54,361 nt of DNA, from NCBI GenBank assembly GCA_030037875.1, contig JASHPV010000183.1:1-54361 (forward strand). Direction: 5' to 3'. Each line of letters opens with the position of its first letter. The first letter of the stretch is position 1. The DNA comes from Thermoplasmata archaeon (GTDB taxonomy: Archaea; Thermoplasmatota; Thermoplasmata; Lutacidiplasmatales; UBA184). Both the position numbers and the translations under genes were made by a program. This document shows, piece after piece, positions 40,601 to 48,217 of this stretch. The notes beneath the pieces were generated by a model. It made no database searches and had not been told where the DNA came from. It saw only the letters and a list, made by a program, of their open reading frames with translations.

Positions 40601-41686
40601 GTGCCGGACGCGCAACTGAGCGAAGATGAGGGCACCGTCGTTCAGATCCCGCAGGATGAACGCCTCGGCGGTATCCACGGGGAGGCCCTGGTACTTGTGT
40701 GCCGATTGTCCTTCCAATCTCCCGTTAGCCGAGAGGACCGGCCATCCCGGGATCTCGAGTTTTTCGGCGATGCGCGCGTCCGACGCCCCGTGTGCCGGGG
40801 TCAAGGTGACGATGCCGGTACCGCTGTCTCCCACCTCGACCGACGTCTGGAGGAGCCCTCCCGGGCTGAGCAACGAGTAGAGTGGAGGGTACTCCGAGCC
40901 CAAGGGATGGACGTACGCCCGACCCTGCCAGGAGGCGCCGGGGTGCTCCTCGAGCACCTCGATCTCGGAATCGGGGAGCCACGCCCGGAGACGGTCCAAG
41001 CTGGATTTGCTGGTGAGAACCCTCTCTTCCGACCCCCGCCGGGTGAATTTTGCGATAACGTACGGCAGGGTCGGATTCAGGAGCACCGCCGTCGTGCCGA
41101 GAAGTTTCCAGGCCGAGTCCGTCCACACCAACGCGTCGACCCGGGGCTCGGTGTCGCGCAGGGCGAACCGGACGAGGTAAGCGGGACCCTCCTCGTCCAC
41201 GTAAACGAGGTTCGCAGGTCCCTTCGGCTCGCGGCAACGAGGACACCAACGGAGCGGGCCTTCCTTGGCGACCAGGACATTGGTCTCGGCCAACCGGCCA
41301 AGCATCCCATCCACGATCGTGGTGAGCTCCGGACGGACCGTCGGTTCCAGCGCACCATGGCCGTACCAGAGTCCCAACCCCTCCCACTGGGCCGCGGCCG
41401 TGGGGGGCACGCCCTCGCCGGGTCGGGTCCCGAACAGGACCGGTCCCGTGGCGGTTCGCTCGAGGAGAAGCTGCGCCCGCGCGGCCACGTCGGCGAGCAG
41501 CCCTCGCTGGAGCAACGGGAGAGGAACCTCCCCCCGAGACGGAATCCCGCCGATGGAGAGGTGCGTCGGAGGCCCCCCGCGATCCGGCCGGTCGTCCGGC
41601 CCCGGCGGCAGCCCCCGCCCCGACCAGAGCTCCCGGGCCTCGCTCTCGACCGCGTGGGGATCCAATACTGGGGCCAACGCGCGCAA
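37637..41686 (-). CDS. IleRS-like pseudo-synthetase fused to HhH and DUF835 domains (1349 aa)
   Basis: Residues 1-860 follow archaeal isoleucyl-tRNA synthetase. CP1 entry LRWCPRCREPKGPANLVYVD (146-165), editing domain DALVWTDSAWKLLGTTAVLL (184-203) and GTGIVTLTPAHGASDARIA (289-307), CGDCGTGLFWRPG (367-379), anticodon-domain VYVVSGLAQLWAPFAPFTME (673-692), C-terminal RQIRVEPNLAEL (795-806). The HIGH region (about 42-75, with GEVPLPLLQRGL) lacks HIGH, and the KMSKS position reads VDEASARVDP (525-534). Thus the catalytic signatures are absent while the editing fold persists. Helix-hairpin-helix at 1033-1090 (LVTVPGFGPYLAREVVRHFG), a Pro/Glu linker at 1095-1195, then DUF835 at 1205-1340 (LLVEDTTDAAW, LCVTREFPDRLR, VIWLSNV, VLLEGFEYLVT, VPVNPRLL). 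Start TTG; TATA-like CCTTAAGG at 41741-41748. No known protein with this order comes to mind. Confidence 0.8.
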   Translation of the reverse strand: MRALAPVLDPHAVESEARELWSGRGLPPGPDDRPDRGGPPTHLSIGGIPSRGEVPLPLLQRGLLADVAARAQLLLERTATGPVLFGTRPGEGVPPTAAAQWEGLGLWYGHGALEPTVRPELTTIVDGMLGRLAETNVLVAKEGPLRWCPRCREPKGPANLVYVDEEGPAYLVRFALRDTEPRVDALVWTDSAWKLLGTTAVLLNPTLPYVIAKFTRRGSEERVLTSKSSLDRLRAWLPDSEIEVLEEHPGASWQGRAYVHPLGSEYPPLYSLLSPGGLLQTSVEVGDSGTGIVTLTPAHGASDARIAEKLEIPGWPVLSANGRLEGQSAHKYQGLPVDTAEAFILRDLNDGALIFAQLRVRHGVPRCGDCGTGLFWRPGRAWRLEPDRIDAETLYLFKQLLPGEALPLASEVVPWPATDARTTEDPAYPALQECGSCSRLAPAGTGPKCSCGGVRVEVRRRLLPVFNEALYRWARMNPFPTDNGVGLLLPEQRRGPLLLTHLVGQFAASARPADTRLILVPTGSVDEASARVDPAAPVDAVRCALVRMATRRRAASPLASVVAEDVRHLRRFWRVAYQLSGSLARDGLPLGDQSLARVRDSLPEEDRAFVSRFERFRADALAGLAAGRFPQTLDRITRFADHDLREQYLLIARSRLDEAAQSPGKTAAERVLVYVVSGLAQLWAPFAPFTMEAIDRSLRDDARSLFEAPLAPVRQSLVDPASEKLLDRLVPIALAVERARHRLSLPRSIRWASVVVNARDEAVAAELQALLPVLTRVLPTESIEIASPARPWEGRQIRVEPNLAELQRVYRASAGRIATLVSQMPGKRVKEALRNQTLSVVLGASPVQLLPSMVELIDALPPGMMVLPAPQGELYLKLPQGTSSAALDLMLGLGPDAYRVVRSARRRLTSAPAGSNITEVWVEAPPALEEELRSHAVAIAQSLRVPRFEAVSSGTRFIPGETTNGRTAVGTRWRIWVPGLPRPVGRRKARVSRHLGRRGRQAVRFEPVESEGPDFLSEEVRNRETTLHGTLEQLDQAVGAPYLGVTKLAAAWDAGFTDFESLSHAPYEKLVTVPGFGPYLAREVVRHFGGAVPDRIWVWPPPRVEPPEPEPAPEPEAAPPESLPEPTVPEPISSASPSASVPTLPSVSTPALPRAGPAATPPVIRAVAPPAPRPEAVPLPPWKPPVSADVAEAAPAPTSLLHQGIELLVEDTTDAAWSRFLDAVSVGRRGLCVTREFPDRLRRRIGTRDITVIWLSNVGRQNSVRPSDVAALETLFVSALGEGHVSAVLLEGFEYLVTVNTLAPVLKLLRELHVRAQASGTAVWVPVNPRLLTPGEVEMLKVAFPVAPT

Positions 41687-41740
41687 GGTACTGCCCGGAC
41701 GCTCCGAGATGCTCCGGCGAGAATGATGCGCGGTCGCGAA

Positions 41741-41748
41741 CCTTAAGG
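41741..41748 (-). promoter_or_regulatory. Palindromic TATA-like element upstream of the IleRS-like gene
   Basis: CCTTAAGG, an 8-bp palindrome in GC-rich DNA, would start transcription near 41720, about 34 nt before the TTG start of the minus-strand gene. The plus-strand aIF5A gene has its own closer element (CTTATCAT near 41796). Confidence 0.4.
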
Positions 41749-41834
41749 ATTGCTGGCAACGGTCGAGTGCCCGGGCTGCGCGTCACCGACAACTCTTATC
41801 ATTCGGCTCGCGTCCGCGGCGTCGGGGCAACGAA

Positions 41835-42221
41835 ATGGCGTGGACGACGGCCGAGGTCCGGGAACTCAAGGAGGGCCGGTACCTCCTCCTGGATGACGAA
41901 CCGTGCCGGATCCTCTCGATCCAAACCTCCAAACCGGGGAAGCACGGGGAAGCGAAGGCGCGCATCGATGCGGTGGGGATATTCGATGGCGCCAAGCGCA
42001 GCGTAGTGTTCCCGGTCAAGCACAAGGTCCAGGTGCCGATGATCGGCAAGCACCAGGCCCAGGTGCTCTCGCTCACGGGCTCGGAGGTCCAGCTAATGGA
42101 CCTCGAGACGTACGAGACATTCTCCCTGACGTTGGAACCCGACCAGAAGGGCGAACTCACCCCGGGCACCGAGGTCCAATACCTCGACGCGATGGGAAAG
42201 CGTCGCATCACCCGGAACTGA
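41835..42221 (+). CDS. eif5a: Translation factor aIF5A
   Basis: Hypusine-containing elongation factor that relieves ribosome stalling. The hypusination loop is QTSKPGKHGEAKARIDAVGI, with the modified lysine at position 36. The N-terminal SH3-like domain (LKEGRYLLLDDEPCRILSI) and C-terminal OB fold (VQLMDLETYETFSLTL, TEVQYLDAMGKRRI) are complete. The 128-residue length is normal. A CTTATCAT element lies about 38 nt before the start. Confidence 0.96.
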   Translation: MAWTTAEVRELKEGRYLLLDDEPCRILSIQTSKPGKHGEAKARIDAVGIFDGAKRSVVFPVKHKVQVPMIGKHQAQVLSLTGSEVQLMDLETYETFSLTLEPDQKGELTPGTEVQYLDAMGKRRITRN

Positions 42222-42259
42222 AGCGCCGGCCCTCTCCACTATCGTTCGGCCGGGGTCGC

Positions 42260-42269
42260 ACTTTATAAA
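42260..42269 (+). promoter_or_regulatory. TATA box of the coiled-coil protein gene
   Basis: TTTATAAA at 42262-42269 is a strong archaeal TATA sequence, 26 nt before an ATG at 42291 that opens a four-codon ORF and 86 nt before the protein start at 42351. Confidence 0.7.
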
Positions 42270-42290
42270 GCGGACCGTCCATCATTTTCG

Positions 42291-42305
42291 ATGCGGGGTG
42301 CCTAG
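42291..42305 (+). other. Possible four-codon leaderless leader ORF (MRGA)
   Basis: ATG-CGG-GGT-GCC-TAG begins exactly where transcription from the TATA box should start, so this ATG would be at or near the 5' end of the mRNA. The main gene starts 46 nt after its stop. Such a mini-ORF could capture ribosomes or act as a leader; it could also be coincidence. Confidence 0.3.
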
Positions 42306-42350
42306 CCGTCCGGCAAGGGTCCGCGTCGCTTGGGGGATCGAGGGTTCGGC

Positions 42351-45300
42351 ATGGCAGGACTCGGCTCGCTTTCCTCCTCCCGGCTCACCAAGTTGCTCCA
42401 AGAAAAAGCGGAGCAGCTCAAGAAACGGCGCGAAACGGCCGAAGCCGTCTTCAACGAGATCGAGGCTCGAGCGGAGCTCCTCTCCGCGGTCGGAGTGACC
42501 CTCCCCGACCTCGCCAGCAAGATTCCACCCCTGCGCGAGCTGCAACGAAAGGCCGACTGGGAGGCCCTCGAGACCCAGGCGAAGAGCGTCCTGGCCGAGA
42601 TGGAACAGGCGGCGCGGGAGCCCGTCGAAGAACGGCAAGCCGCCTTGGTGAAGCGCGCAGACCGTGTCGCTCTCGTGGGGAATCCCCTCCCCGCCGAGGC
42701 CCGGGCCTTGCTGGACGAGGTGGGACCCAAGATCCGCGAAGGGCAGTGGCGAGAGGCGTTCGAGCGGTTGGCCGCGATCGAGGAGGCTCTCGCCGGCCTC
42801 GAAAAGGCATACGAGACCAGCCTGTCGGACCGGGTTCGTTCCTTCGTTCGATGGGCGACGGGTGACGACGCCGTTCCACCCGCGCTGGAGACCGAGGTCC
42901 AACCGGTTCTCGCGGACTTGAAGGGCGCGAACCCGGAACCGGCTCAGAAGCAACTCGCCGAGATTCTGGAGCGGGAATTCCCTCAAGCCGTCGAGCGGCG
43001 CACCGGGGTACGCGAGAGCGCGGAAAGAGCTGTCCCTGCGGCCCGTGAGCTGGGCGCTTCCACGGGGGGTATCGAAGCCGCGCTCGAGGCGGACAAGCGC
43101 TCGTTCATCCTGGATTGGCCCCAGAGCGTCACGTTGGTCGAGCAGGCGATCGAGGGCCTCCAAACCATCCTGAGGGACCGCGTGGCCTCGACGATCGGCT
43201 CCCTCCGAGACACCCTGGAGTCGCTTCGAACGCAGGGCGTCGACCCCAACGAAGCGCTCGCATCTCTGGAACAGATATCCGCCCAACTGAGCACCGCGAA
43301 GAGCTACGACCTGCCGGGACTGGTGGCCACCGCCCGGGAAGCCGCCGAGGGACCCGTCGTTGCTGTCGTGGCTGGGGTGCTCGACGAAGTGCGGCCCCGG
43401 TTGGTCGAGGCCAGGCGCCTGGGCCGTGATCCGAGTGACGTCTTCGCCGCGATGAATCGCGCCCGGGAGGCATTGCGCCTCCGGATCTACGGGGAGGCCA
43501 TCGCGGCCAGTCAGGAGGCGCTCGAACGGGTCAGTACCCTCATCCAGGACATCGAGGGGGTTCGTTCGGAGGCGGAGTCGGTACGCGACATGCTGTCCCG
43601 GCTAGCGAAAAATGGCTTCGCGACGGCTCCGTTCGATGCGCAGATCACCCGCTCGCTCCAGGCGCTCGACCTCGGCGACCTCTCCGGGGCTCGTCGGCTG
43701 CTCCAGGAATCGATTTCCTCGCTGGGCCGAGATGCGGTGGCGCATTTCCAGGGCCGATTGACCAATCTCTCCCAATCTGTCGCCATCGCCAAGGAACGGG
43801 GGTTCCTGCCCCCGGAGGTCGAGGCCGCGGAGCAACAGGCACGCGTGGCGCTCGACGGGGGACGGCTCGCGGACGCCGGAGCGCTGCTCGGACAGATCGA
43901 TGCGGACCTGCGGGCCGCCGCCGCACCGTACATGTCTCGCCGACTCGAGGAGATGGAGAAAGGGCTCGCCGAGATCCCCGAGGAACAAGCGGTGACCCCC
44001 GTCCGCTCCTCGATGGCGGACGCCGACGTGAACCTCCGAGTCAAGGAGGACCTGTCCGCCTCCCTAGACTGCCTTCGGCGGGCCGAGCGGGAATTCTCTG
44101 CGGTCTTCGCGGCGCGTGCCTCGTCGCTCGTCGAGGCCCTAGCGCAGGAACGCCGGGTTCTGGAGGAGATGGGAGGGACGGGCGATGCGATCCAGCGGGA
44201 GATCGACGAAGTCGAGCAGATCTTCAACATGGGCGACTTCGTCAAGGCCTCGAGGGCCGCCCAGGAGATCCGGACGCGGACCCTTCAGCAGCAGCTCGTT
44301 CGTAGCGAAGAGGCCGTTTCTCACGCGAAGCTGGCGCTAATCGAACTGGAGACAATGGGGCTCGATGTCTCTGCTCTTCGGACGGATCTCGAACTGGCCC
44401 AAGAGGCGGCCCGGAGTTCGAAGCATGCCGAAGCTTTCAAGGTCTCCGAGGCCACCGCCTCCACGGCCCGGAAACTCAAGACCGAAGCCCAGGAAGTCCT
44501 GGACCTGTTGGCCGAGACGGGGGAGCAGCACGCGGCCCTCGCCAAGCTGGGCCAGTCCGTCGAGGAGTACCGCGCGTCCGTTCAGGAAGCCAAGCAGGCG
44601 TACCAGTCGCTCGACTTTCCCCATGCCCGGGCCGTTCTCGCGCAACTCCGCGAGGAGCTGCAGAGCACGAGTCTGCGGACGGAGGCGGTCCGGCTACTCG
44701 CGGAGGCCAAGCTGGTCGTGGAGGACGGTCGCCGTCTCTCGGTTCCGATGGATGCCGCCATGGAACGGGTGGGTCACGTATCCAAGCTGTTGGAGGAAGG
44801 CCATCTCCGCGAGGCCGCGGCCGAGATTCGGTCCGTGCACGCCGAGCTCATCTCGCTGGTACGGCCGGTGCTGGAAGAGAACCTGCGAGCGGTGGAGAGC
44901 GACGCCGATACGGCCCGCGGCATCGGCCTCGACGTGGCAGCGGTGGCCGCGACGCTCGGGGAGGCGCGGCGTCGACTCAGCCAGCCCGTGCCGACCGGCG
45001 TGGCGCCGCTGATCGAGAGTGCCCGTTCCCAGTTCTTCGAGAGCCGGGGATTCCTGGAGCATTCCGACCGTGTGCTGCGGCGAGCCTCGGACGCACTCAA
45101 TCAGGCGGAACTGGTCCGCGTCGACGTGGCCCAGCCGCGCGAGCGACTCCGGAAGGTCCAAGAACTGATTGGCCAACGGGAGTACCCGAGGGCGATCGAG
45201 CAAGCGTCGTCCCTCGAACGGGAGCTCACCCAGGCCACGACCCAGCAGGTGTCCCGGTCGCTGGCCGGATTCCAGGGCCTGGTCGCTCGGGCCCGACAGC

Positions 45301-46814
45301 AAGGGGTCGACACAACCCTGGCAGAGAATTTCCTCCAGCAGGCGCGCGCGGCGCTCGACAATTCGCAACCGATCGAGGCCCTCCAGCTCGCGGCCCGGGC
45401 CGAGAGCGAAATCGAACGGGTCGAACTCCAGCACTCCATCGCCCAGGGCTCCCTCGAGACGATGGAACGAAAGCTGAGCGCGGCGGAGAAGGACGGCGTC
45501 GTCGCTCCCGCCGCCTCGGAGGAACTCGGCCGGGCCCGCACCGCGTTCGCGCGGCACGACTACGTCGAGGTTCTCGAGATGACACTGGCCACGTCCGACT
45601 CGCTCGCCATCGCCCGGGAGTACCACCGACGAGCCATGGAAGCGATCGAGGTGGCCGACCGGCACGTCAAGGAGGCCGGACATCTCTCGGCGGAGGTCTC
45701 CGAAGCCGCCGCCACATTGGCCTCGGCACGCGAGCTGGCGACCGCGGGCCAGTACGTGGACGCGATCCGGCGCGCTCGGGAGGGGTCCGAGAAAGCGCGT
45801 TGGGCCACCGAACGTCTCTACTCCGGCGGACTCGAAGAGGCCCGCCGGCTGCTTGAACTCGCCCAACGATGGGTACCCGATGCGGCACCCCAGATCGCTA
45901 CTAATGTGGACGACGCCGAAGCCGCGCTTAAGGCTCGTGAGTGGAACCGGGTCACCGACCGACTTCGCCGCGCGCGCGAGCTCGCCGACCTCTCGCTCGG
46001 AGGCGCGCTGGACGCCCGTCAGGACACCCTGCGTGGGCAGTACGATCGCATCCTCGGCGTCGATGCCGCCGAGAAGGATCGCCGCGCCGAGGTACTGCGC
46101 CGGCTTTCGGAGCTACGGGGCCGGCATGCCTATACCGACGCCTTCGAAACCGCTCGAGAGGAGGAGACGCGCCTCGCCGATACCCGCGTGACGGAACTGC
46201 GCCGCCGGACGAAGGACCTCGAGGATAGCCTCCTCGTCGGCGAGAAGCTCGGCCTCGACACCACGCCGGTCATGCAGCTGTTCAGCGAGGCGAAGATCGC
46301 CCTGCAGGCCGGGAAGGTCGATCCGGTGGGAGCCCTGCTCGACAAGGCGATGGCGCTCCTGGGCACCATCGTGAAGCCCCGCGTGTCGGACAAGCTGCGG
46401 GACGTCCGCGCCGAGTACGTGTTCGCCCGGGACGGTCTCAACGTGAACCTCGGAACCGTCGGGGAGATCCTGGATGGAATCCCCCGCCTCGTCGAACGTG
46501 GGGAGCTCGTGGATGCGGCCCGGATGCTGCTGAGCTGCGAGGAGCAGGTCAACCAGCGGAAGGCGCAGCAGCGCGAATTGACGAACCTGCACTATCTCGT
46601 CGACGCCGCCCTGTCCCAGGCCCGGGAAAAGGGCTTGGACACCACGAAGGCCCAGGAGTTGCTGTCGGCCTCGATACAGGCGCGGAGCACGGATTATGGC
46701 GTGGCGCTCGAAAAGGCCCGACAGGCCCATGAGACGCTCAAGGCCCTGCTGAAGCCCCCGGAGGCGCCCAGCACGTTCTGGCCGTTCCGTCGCGCTCCCG
46801 GGAGCGGGACCTAG
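42351..46814 (+). CDS. Giant coiled-coil helical-repeat protein (1487 aa)
   Basis: A very long, strongly charged, almost entirely helical protein without membrane segments or catalytic motifs. Units of roughly 60-90 residues recur, built as a coiled coil, then a Gly-hydrophobic-Asp turn, then an A/L-rich helix pair: examples are ELETMGLDVSALRTDLELAQ, ARQQGVDTTLAENFLQQARA, EKLGLDTTPVMQLFSEAKIA and REKGLDTTKAQELLSASIQA. The repeats recall TPR or spectrin-like solenoids. It begins MAGLGSLSSSRLTKLLQEKA and ends with an aromatic/basic tip (FWPFRRAPGSG). The ATG at 42351 is preferred over the in-frame TTG at 42330. A scaffold, cytoskeletal or chromosome-associated role is conceivable; nothing in the sequence fixes it. 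Confidence 0.82.
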   Translation: MAGLGSLSSSRLTKLLQEKAEQLKKRRETAEAVFNEIEARAELLSAVGVTLPDLASKIPPLRELQRKADWEALETQAKSVLAEMEQAAREPVEERQAALVKRADRVALVGNPLPAEARALLDEVGPKIREGQWREAFERLAAIEEALAGLEKAYETSLSDRVRSFVRWATGDDAVPPALETEVQPVLADLKGANPEPAQKQLAEILEREFPQAVERRTGVRESAERAVPAARELGASTGGIEAALEADKRSFILDWPQSVTLVEQAIEGLQTILRDRVASTIGSLRDTLESLRTQGVDPNEALASLEQISAQLSTAKSYDLPGLVATAREAAEGPVVAVVAGVLDEVRPRLVEARRLGRDPSDVFAAMNRAREALRLRIYGEAIAASQEALERVSTLIQDIEGVRSEAESVRDMLSRLAKNGFATAPFDAQITRSLQALDLGDLSGARRLLQESISSLGRDAVAHFQGRLTNLSQSVAIAKERGFLPPEVEAAEQQARVALDGGRLADAGALLGQIDADLRAAAAPYMSRRLEEMEKGLAEIPEEQAVTPVRSSMADADVNLRVKEDLSASLDCLRRAEREFSAVFAARASSLVEALAQERRVLEEMGGTGDAIQREIDEVEQIFNMGDFVKASRAAQEIRTRTLQQQLVRSEEAVSHAKLALIELETMGLDVSALRTDLELAQEAARSSKHAEAFKVSEATASTARKLKTEAQEVLDLLAETGEQHAALAKLGQSVEEYRASVQEAKQAYQSLDFPHARAVLAQLREELQSTSLRTEAVRLLAEAKLVVEDGRRLSVPMDAAMERVGHVSKLLEEGHLREAAAEIRSVHAELISLVRPVLEENLRAVESDADTARGIGLDVAAVAATLGEARRRLSQPVPTGVAPLIESARSQFFESRGFLEHSDRVLRRASDALNQAELVRVDVAQPRERLRKVQELIGQREYPRAIEQASSLERELTQATTQQVSRSLAGFQGLVARARQQGVDTTLAENFLQQARAALDNSQPIEALQLAARAESEIERVELQHSIAQGSLETMERKLSAAEKDGVVAPAASEELGRARTAFARHDYVEVLEMTLATSDSLAIAREYHRRAMEAIEVADRHVKEAGHLSAEVSEAAATLASARELATAGQYVDAIRRAREGSEKARWATERLYSGGLEEARRLLELAQRWVPDAAPQIATNVDDAEAALKAREWNRVTDRLRRARELADLSLGGALDARQDTLRGQYDRILGVDAAEKDRRAEVLRRLSELRGRHAYTDAFETAREEETRLADTRVTELRRRTKDLEDSLLVGEKLGLDTTPVMQLFSEAKIALQAGKVDPVGALLDKAMALLGTIVKPRVSDKLRDVRAEYVFARDGLNVNLGTVGEILDGIPRLVERGELVDAARMLLSCEEQVNQRKAQQRELTNLHYLVDAALSQAREKGLDTTKAQELLSASIQARSTDYGVALEKARQAHETLKALLKPPEAPSTFWPFRRAPGSGT

Positions 46815-46830
46815 GGCTCTCAGAAGGGTT

Positions 46831-47271
46831 TCATTCGGGCGGGAGCAAGCCGCTCCCCGGCGGAAGTCCCCGGACCGCACCGAGCTGCAACCGGTCATAC
46901 TCGACCGAGTGCTTGATGGAACGTCGCCTCAGCAAGGCGGAGACTTGCTCCGTAATCTGGACGACCTCCTGCGCTCGGAAAGCCTTGTAAAAGTAGAACT
47001 CCGGTCGACCGTCGGCCGGGATGGGAAAGATGAGTCGAATACCGGCCGCATCTTGCCGGTTGTACCCCGCCGGTTTTCGGTCTCGCTTGAGGTCTCGCAA
47101 GTTCTCGTCGAGCAGCACCTCGGGAAGAAGCGGCTCGGCCTCCTTCATGAATGGTCGATTGGCCTCGACGACCCGTTTGTGGATCTCCGGGTAGATCCGG
47201 ACGAGGTCCTTGTAGCTCCGGCGACCTTCGAGGATAATGTGCCCGCTACGCGCTTTGACGGGGGGAGTCAC
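46831..47271 (-). CDS. Conserved-looking protein of unknown function (146 aa)
   Basis: A soluble, basic 146-residue protein starting with GTG. It reads SGHIILEGRRSYKDLVRIYP, then LLPEVLLDENLRDLKRDRKP, AAGIRLIFPIPADGRPEFYF and YKAFRAQEVVQITEQVSALL, alternating helices and strands. No known motif. The GTG lies 25 nt from the centre of TATAC/GTATATGG (47293-47300), so the mRNA is leaderless, which supports it being a real gene. It is convergent with the coiled-coil gene and divergent from tRNA-Glu. Confidence 0.6.
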   Translation of the reverse strand: MTPPVKARSGHIILEGRRSYKDLVRIYPEIHKRVVEANRPFMKEAEPLLPEVLLDENLRDLKRDRKPAGYNRQDAAGIRLIFPIPADGRPEFYFYKAFRAQEVVQITEQVSALLRRRSIKHSVEYDRLQLGAVRGLPPGSGLLPPE

Positions 47272-47292
47272 GGCCGTTGACAGCTGTGCGCG

Positions 47293-47300
47293 GTATATGG
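47293..47300 (-). promoter_or_regulatory. TATA box of the 46831-47271 gene
   Basis: CCATATAC on the minus strand, centred about 25 nt before the GTG start, indicating leaderless transcription. Confidence 0.55.
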
Positions 47301-47395
47301 CGGTCGCGGCGGTGTCCGGAACGGTGCACGCGGGATGTTGTTCGCTCTGCCGGCGAAAGCCTCAAAGAGGCTCCATCCTAACCGCCGCCGGGCGC

Positions 47396-47498
47396 GCTCC
47401 CGTAGTCTAGTGGTCAAGGATAGAGGCCTCTCGAGCCTCTGACGCGGGTTCAAATCTGCGCCGGACCGGTCCGGCCGGTGAAACTCCCGCCGGGAGCA
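47396..47498 (+). tRNA. tRNA-Glu(CUC) with a 30-nt intron at position 59/60
   Basis: The 5' part folds as a standard tRNA: acceptor GCTCCCG (47396-47402), D-arm GTCT/GGAT, and anticodon stem GAGGC/GCCTC around CTCTCGA with anticodon CTC at 47430-47432. The T-stem GCGGG (47444-47448) has no partner nearby; its partner CCCGC (47486-47490) and acceptor partner CGGGAGC (47491-47497) lie beyond a 30-nt insertion. Removing 47455-47484 restores the T-loop TTCAAAT and a fully paired 73-nt tRNA ending in discriminator A; CCA is not encoded. The insertion forms a canonical archaeal bulge-helix-bulge. Confidence 0.93.
47455..47484 (+). other. tRNA intron (bulge-helix-bulge)
   Basis: The 4-bp central helix pairs TTCA (47449-47452) with TGAA (47479-47482), flanked by 3-nt bulges AAT (47453-47455) and ACT (47483-47485). 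The intron interior forms CTG-C-GCCGGA / TCCGGC-CGG with loop CCGG. Cutting after the second base of each bulge gives exactly the mature T-loop. Confidence 0.9.
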
Positions 47499-47569
47499 TG
47501 CCCATGCCAACTAAAGGGTCGTCCCGCACGGCGACAAGGACATCCCATTGGACTCAAGGGTCCCACCAG

Positions 47570-48151
47570 TTAGGTGGTAGGAGGCTTAGGTGGCTTACTC
47601 CTCTGCCGGCGAATCGCGAAGGCGAGGCCTGCGCCAACCCCGACAACCGGCACGGCGAGGAGCAGGAACACCGACAGAACGGAGGGCGCCACGAGAACCG
47701 CGGGGCAGCCTGCGCAGACAGCCGGATTTTCTTGAAAGAACGGACCTGTGACGTTCCCAGTGGAGGAGTTAGCCGCCCAGTACTCCTGCTCCGAACATTC
47801 ACCGAATGCATGGGCCCACGTAGTGTTCCGACATGTTGCAATCCAGACGAAACCCCAGTCGTAAAACGTCCCATTCGGCCCACCGGAGCTACCCCAGGTG
47901 AAGTTCATAATCCCCCAGGCACGAAGAGCAGCACCGAACTGAGCCTCGCTGCAGATTTCTAGGAACTGGGAGGAGTTCACCTCAGGATCTGCGTTCAGGA
48001 TCGTTGTGCAGGCGGAGGCGAGTGCCGTCTGCCCGTGGAACCCCTCCATGTCCGGACTCGCAACCGCAAGTCCTACGCCTTGCCCGCAGAGGGCAAGGAT
48101 TGCAAGGAGAACCAGCAGCTTCGGGAAGGCAAGGAAAGAGGACCGAGGCAT
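47570..48151 (-). CDS. Secreted or membrane-anchored extracellular protein, Cys-rich
   Basis: A 193-residue protein with an N-terminal signal segment (FPKLLVLLAILALCGQGVGLAV) and a C-terminal membrane helix (SVLSVFLLLAVPVVGVGAGLAF) followed by RRQRSKPPK. The extracellular part contains cysteines at spaced positions (SACTTILN, LEICSEAQ, ATCRNTTWAH, GECSEQEYW, AVCAGCPAV) and several N-glycosylation sequons (NSS, NFT, NGT, NTT, NVT). No family recognised. It is divergent from dtdA. Confidence 0.65.
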   Translation of the reverse strand: MPRSSFLAFPKLLVLLAILALCGQGVGLAVASPDMEGFHGQTALASACTTILNADPEVNSSQFLEICSEAQFGAALRAWGIMNFTWGSSGGPNGTFYDWGFVWIATCRNTTWAHAFGECSEQEYWAANSSTGNVTGPFFQENPAVCAGCPAVLVAPSVLSVFLLLAVPVVGVGAGLAFAIRRQRSKPPKPPTT

Positions 48152-48217
48152 CGCGCCCTCGGCCCATAGATGGGGTTACTTGACTTGAAGTCCTCGTCCG
48201 AGACAGGCGGGGCCGAT

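Noticed and set aside
47461..47474. Perfect 14-bp palindrome CCGGACCGGTCCGG beside the tRNA, as an attachment or restriction-like site
   Set aside because: It is the apical hairpin of the tRNA intron, which fully explains it.
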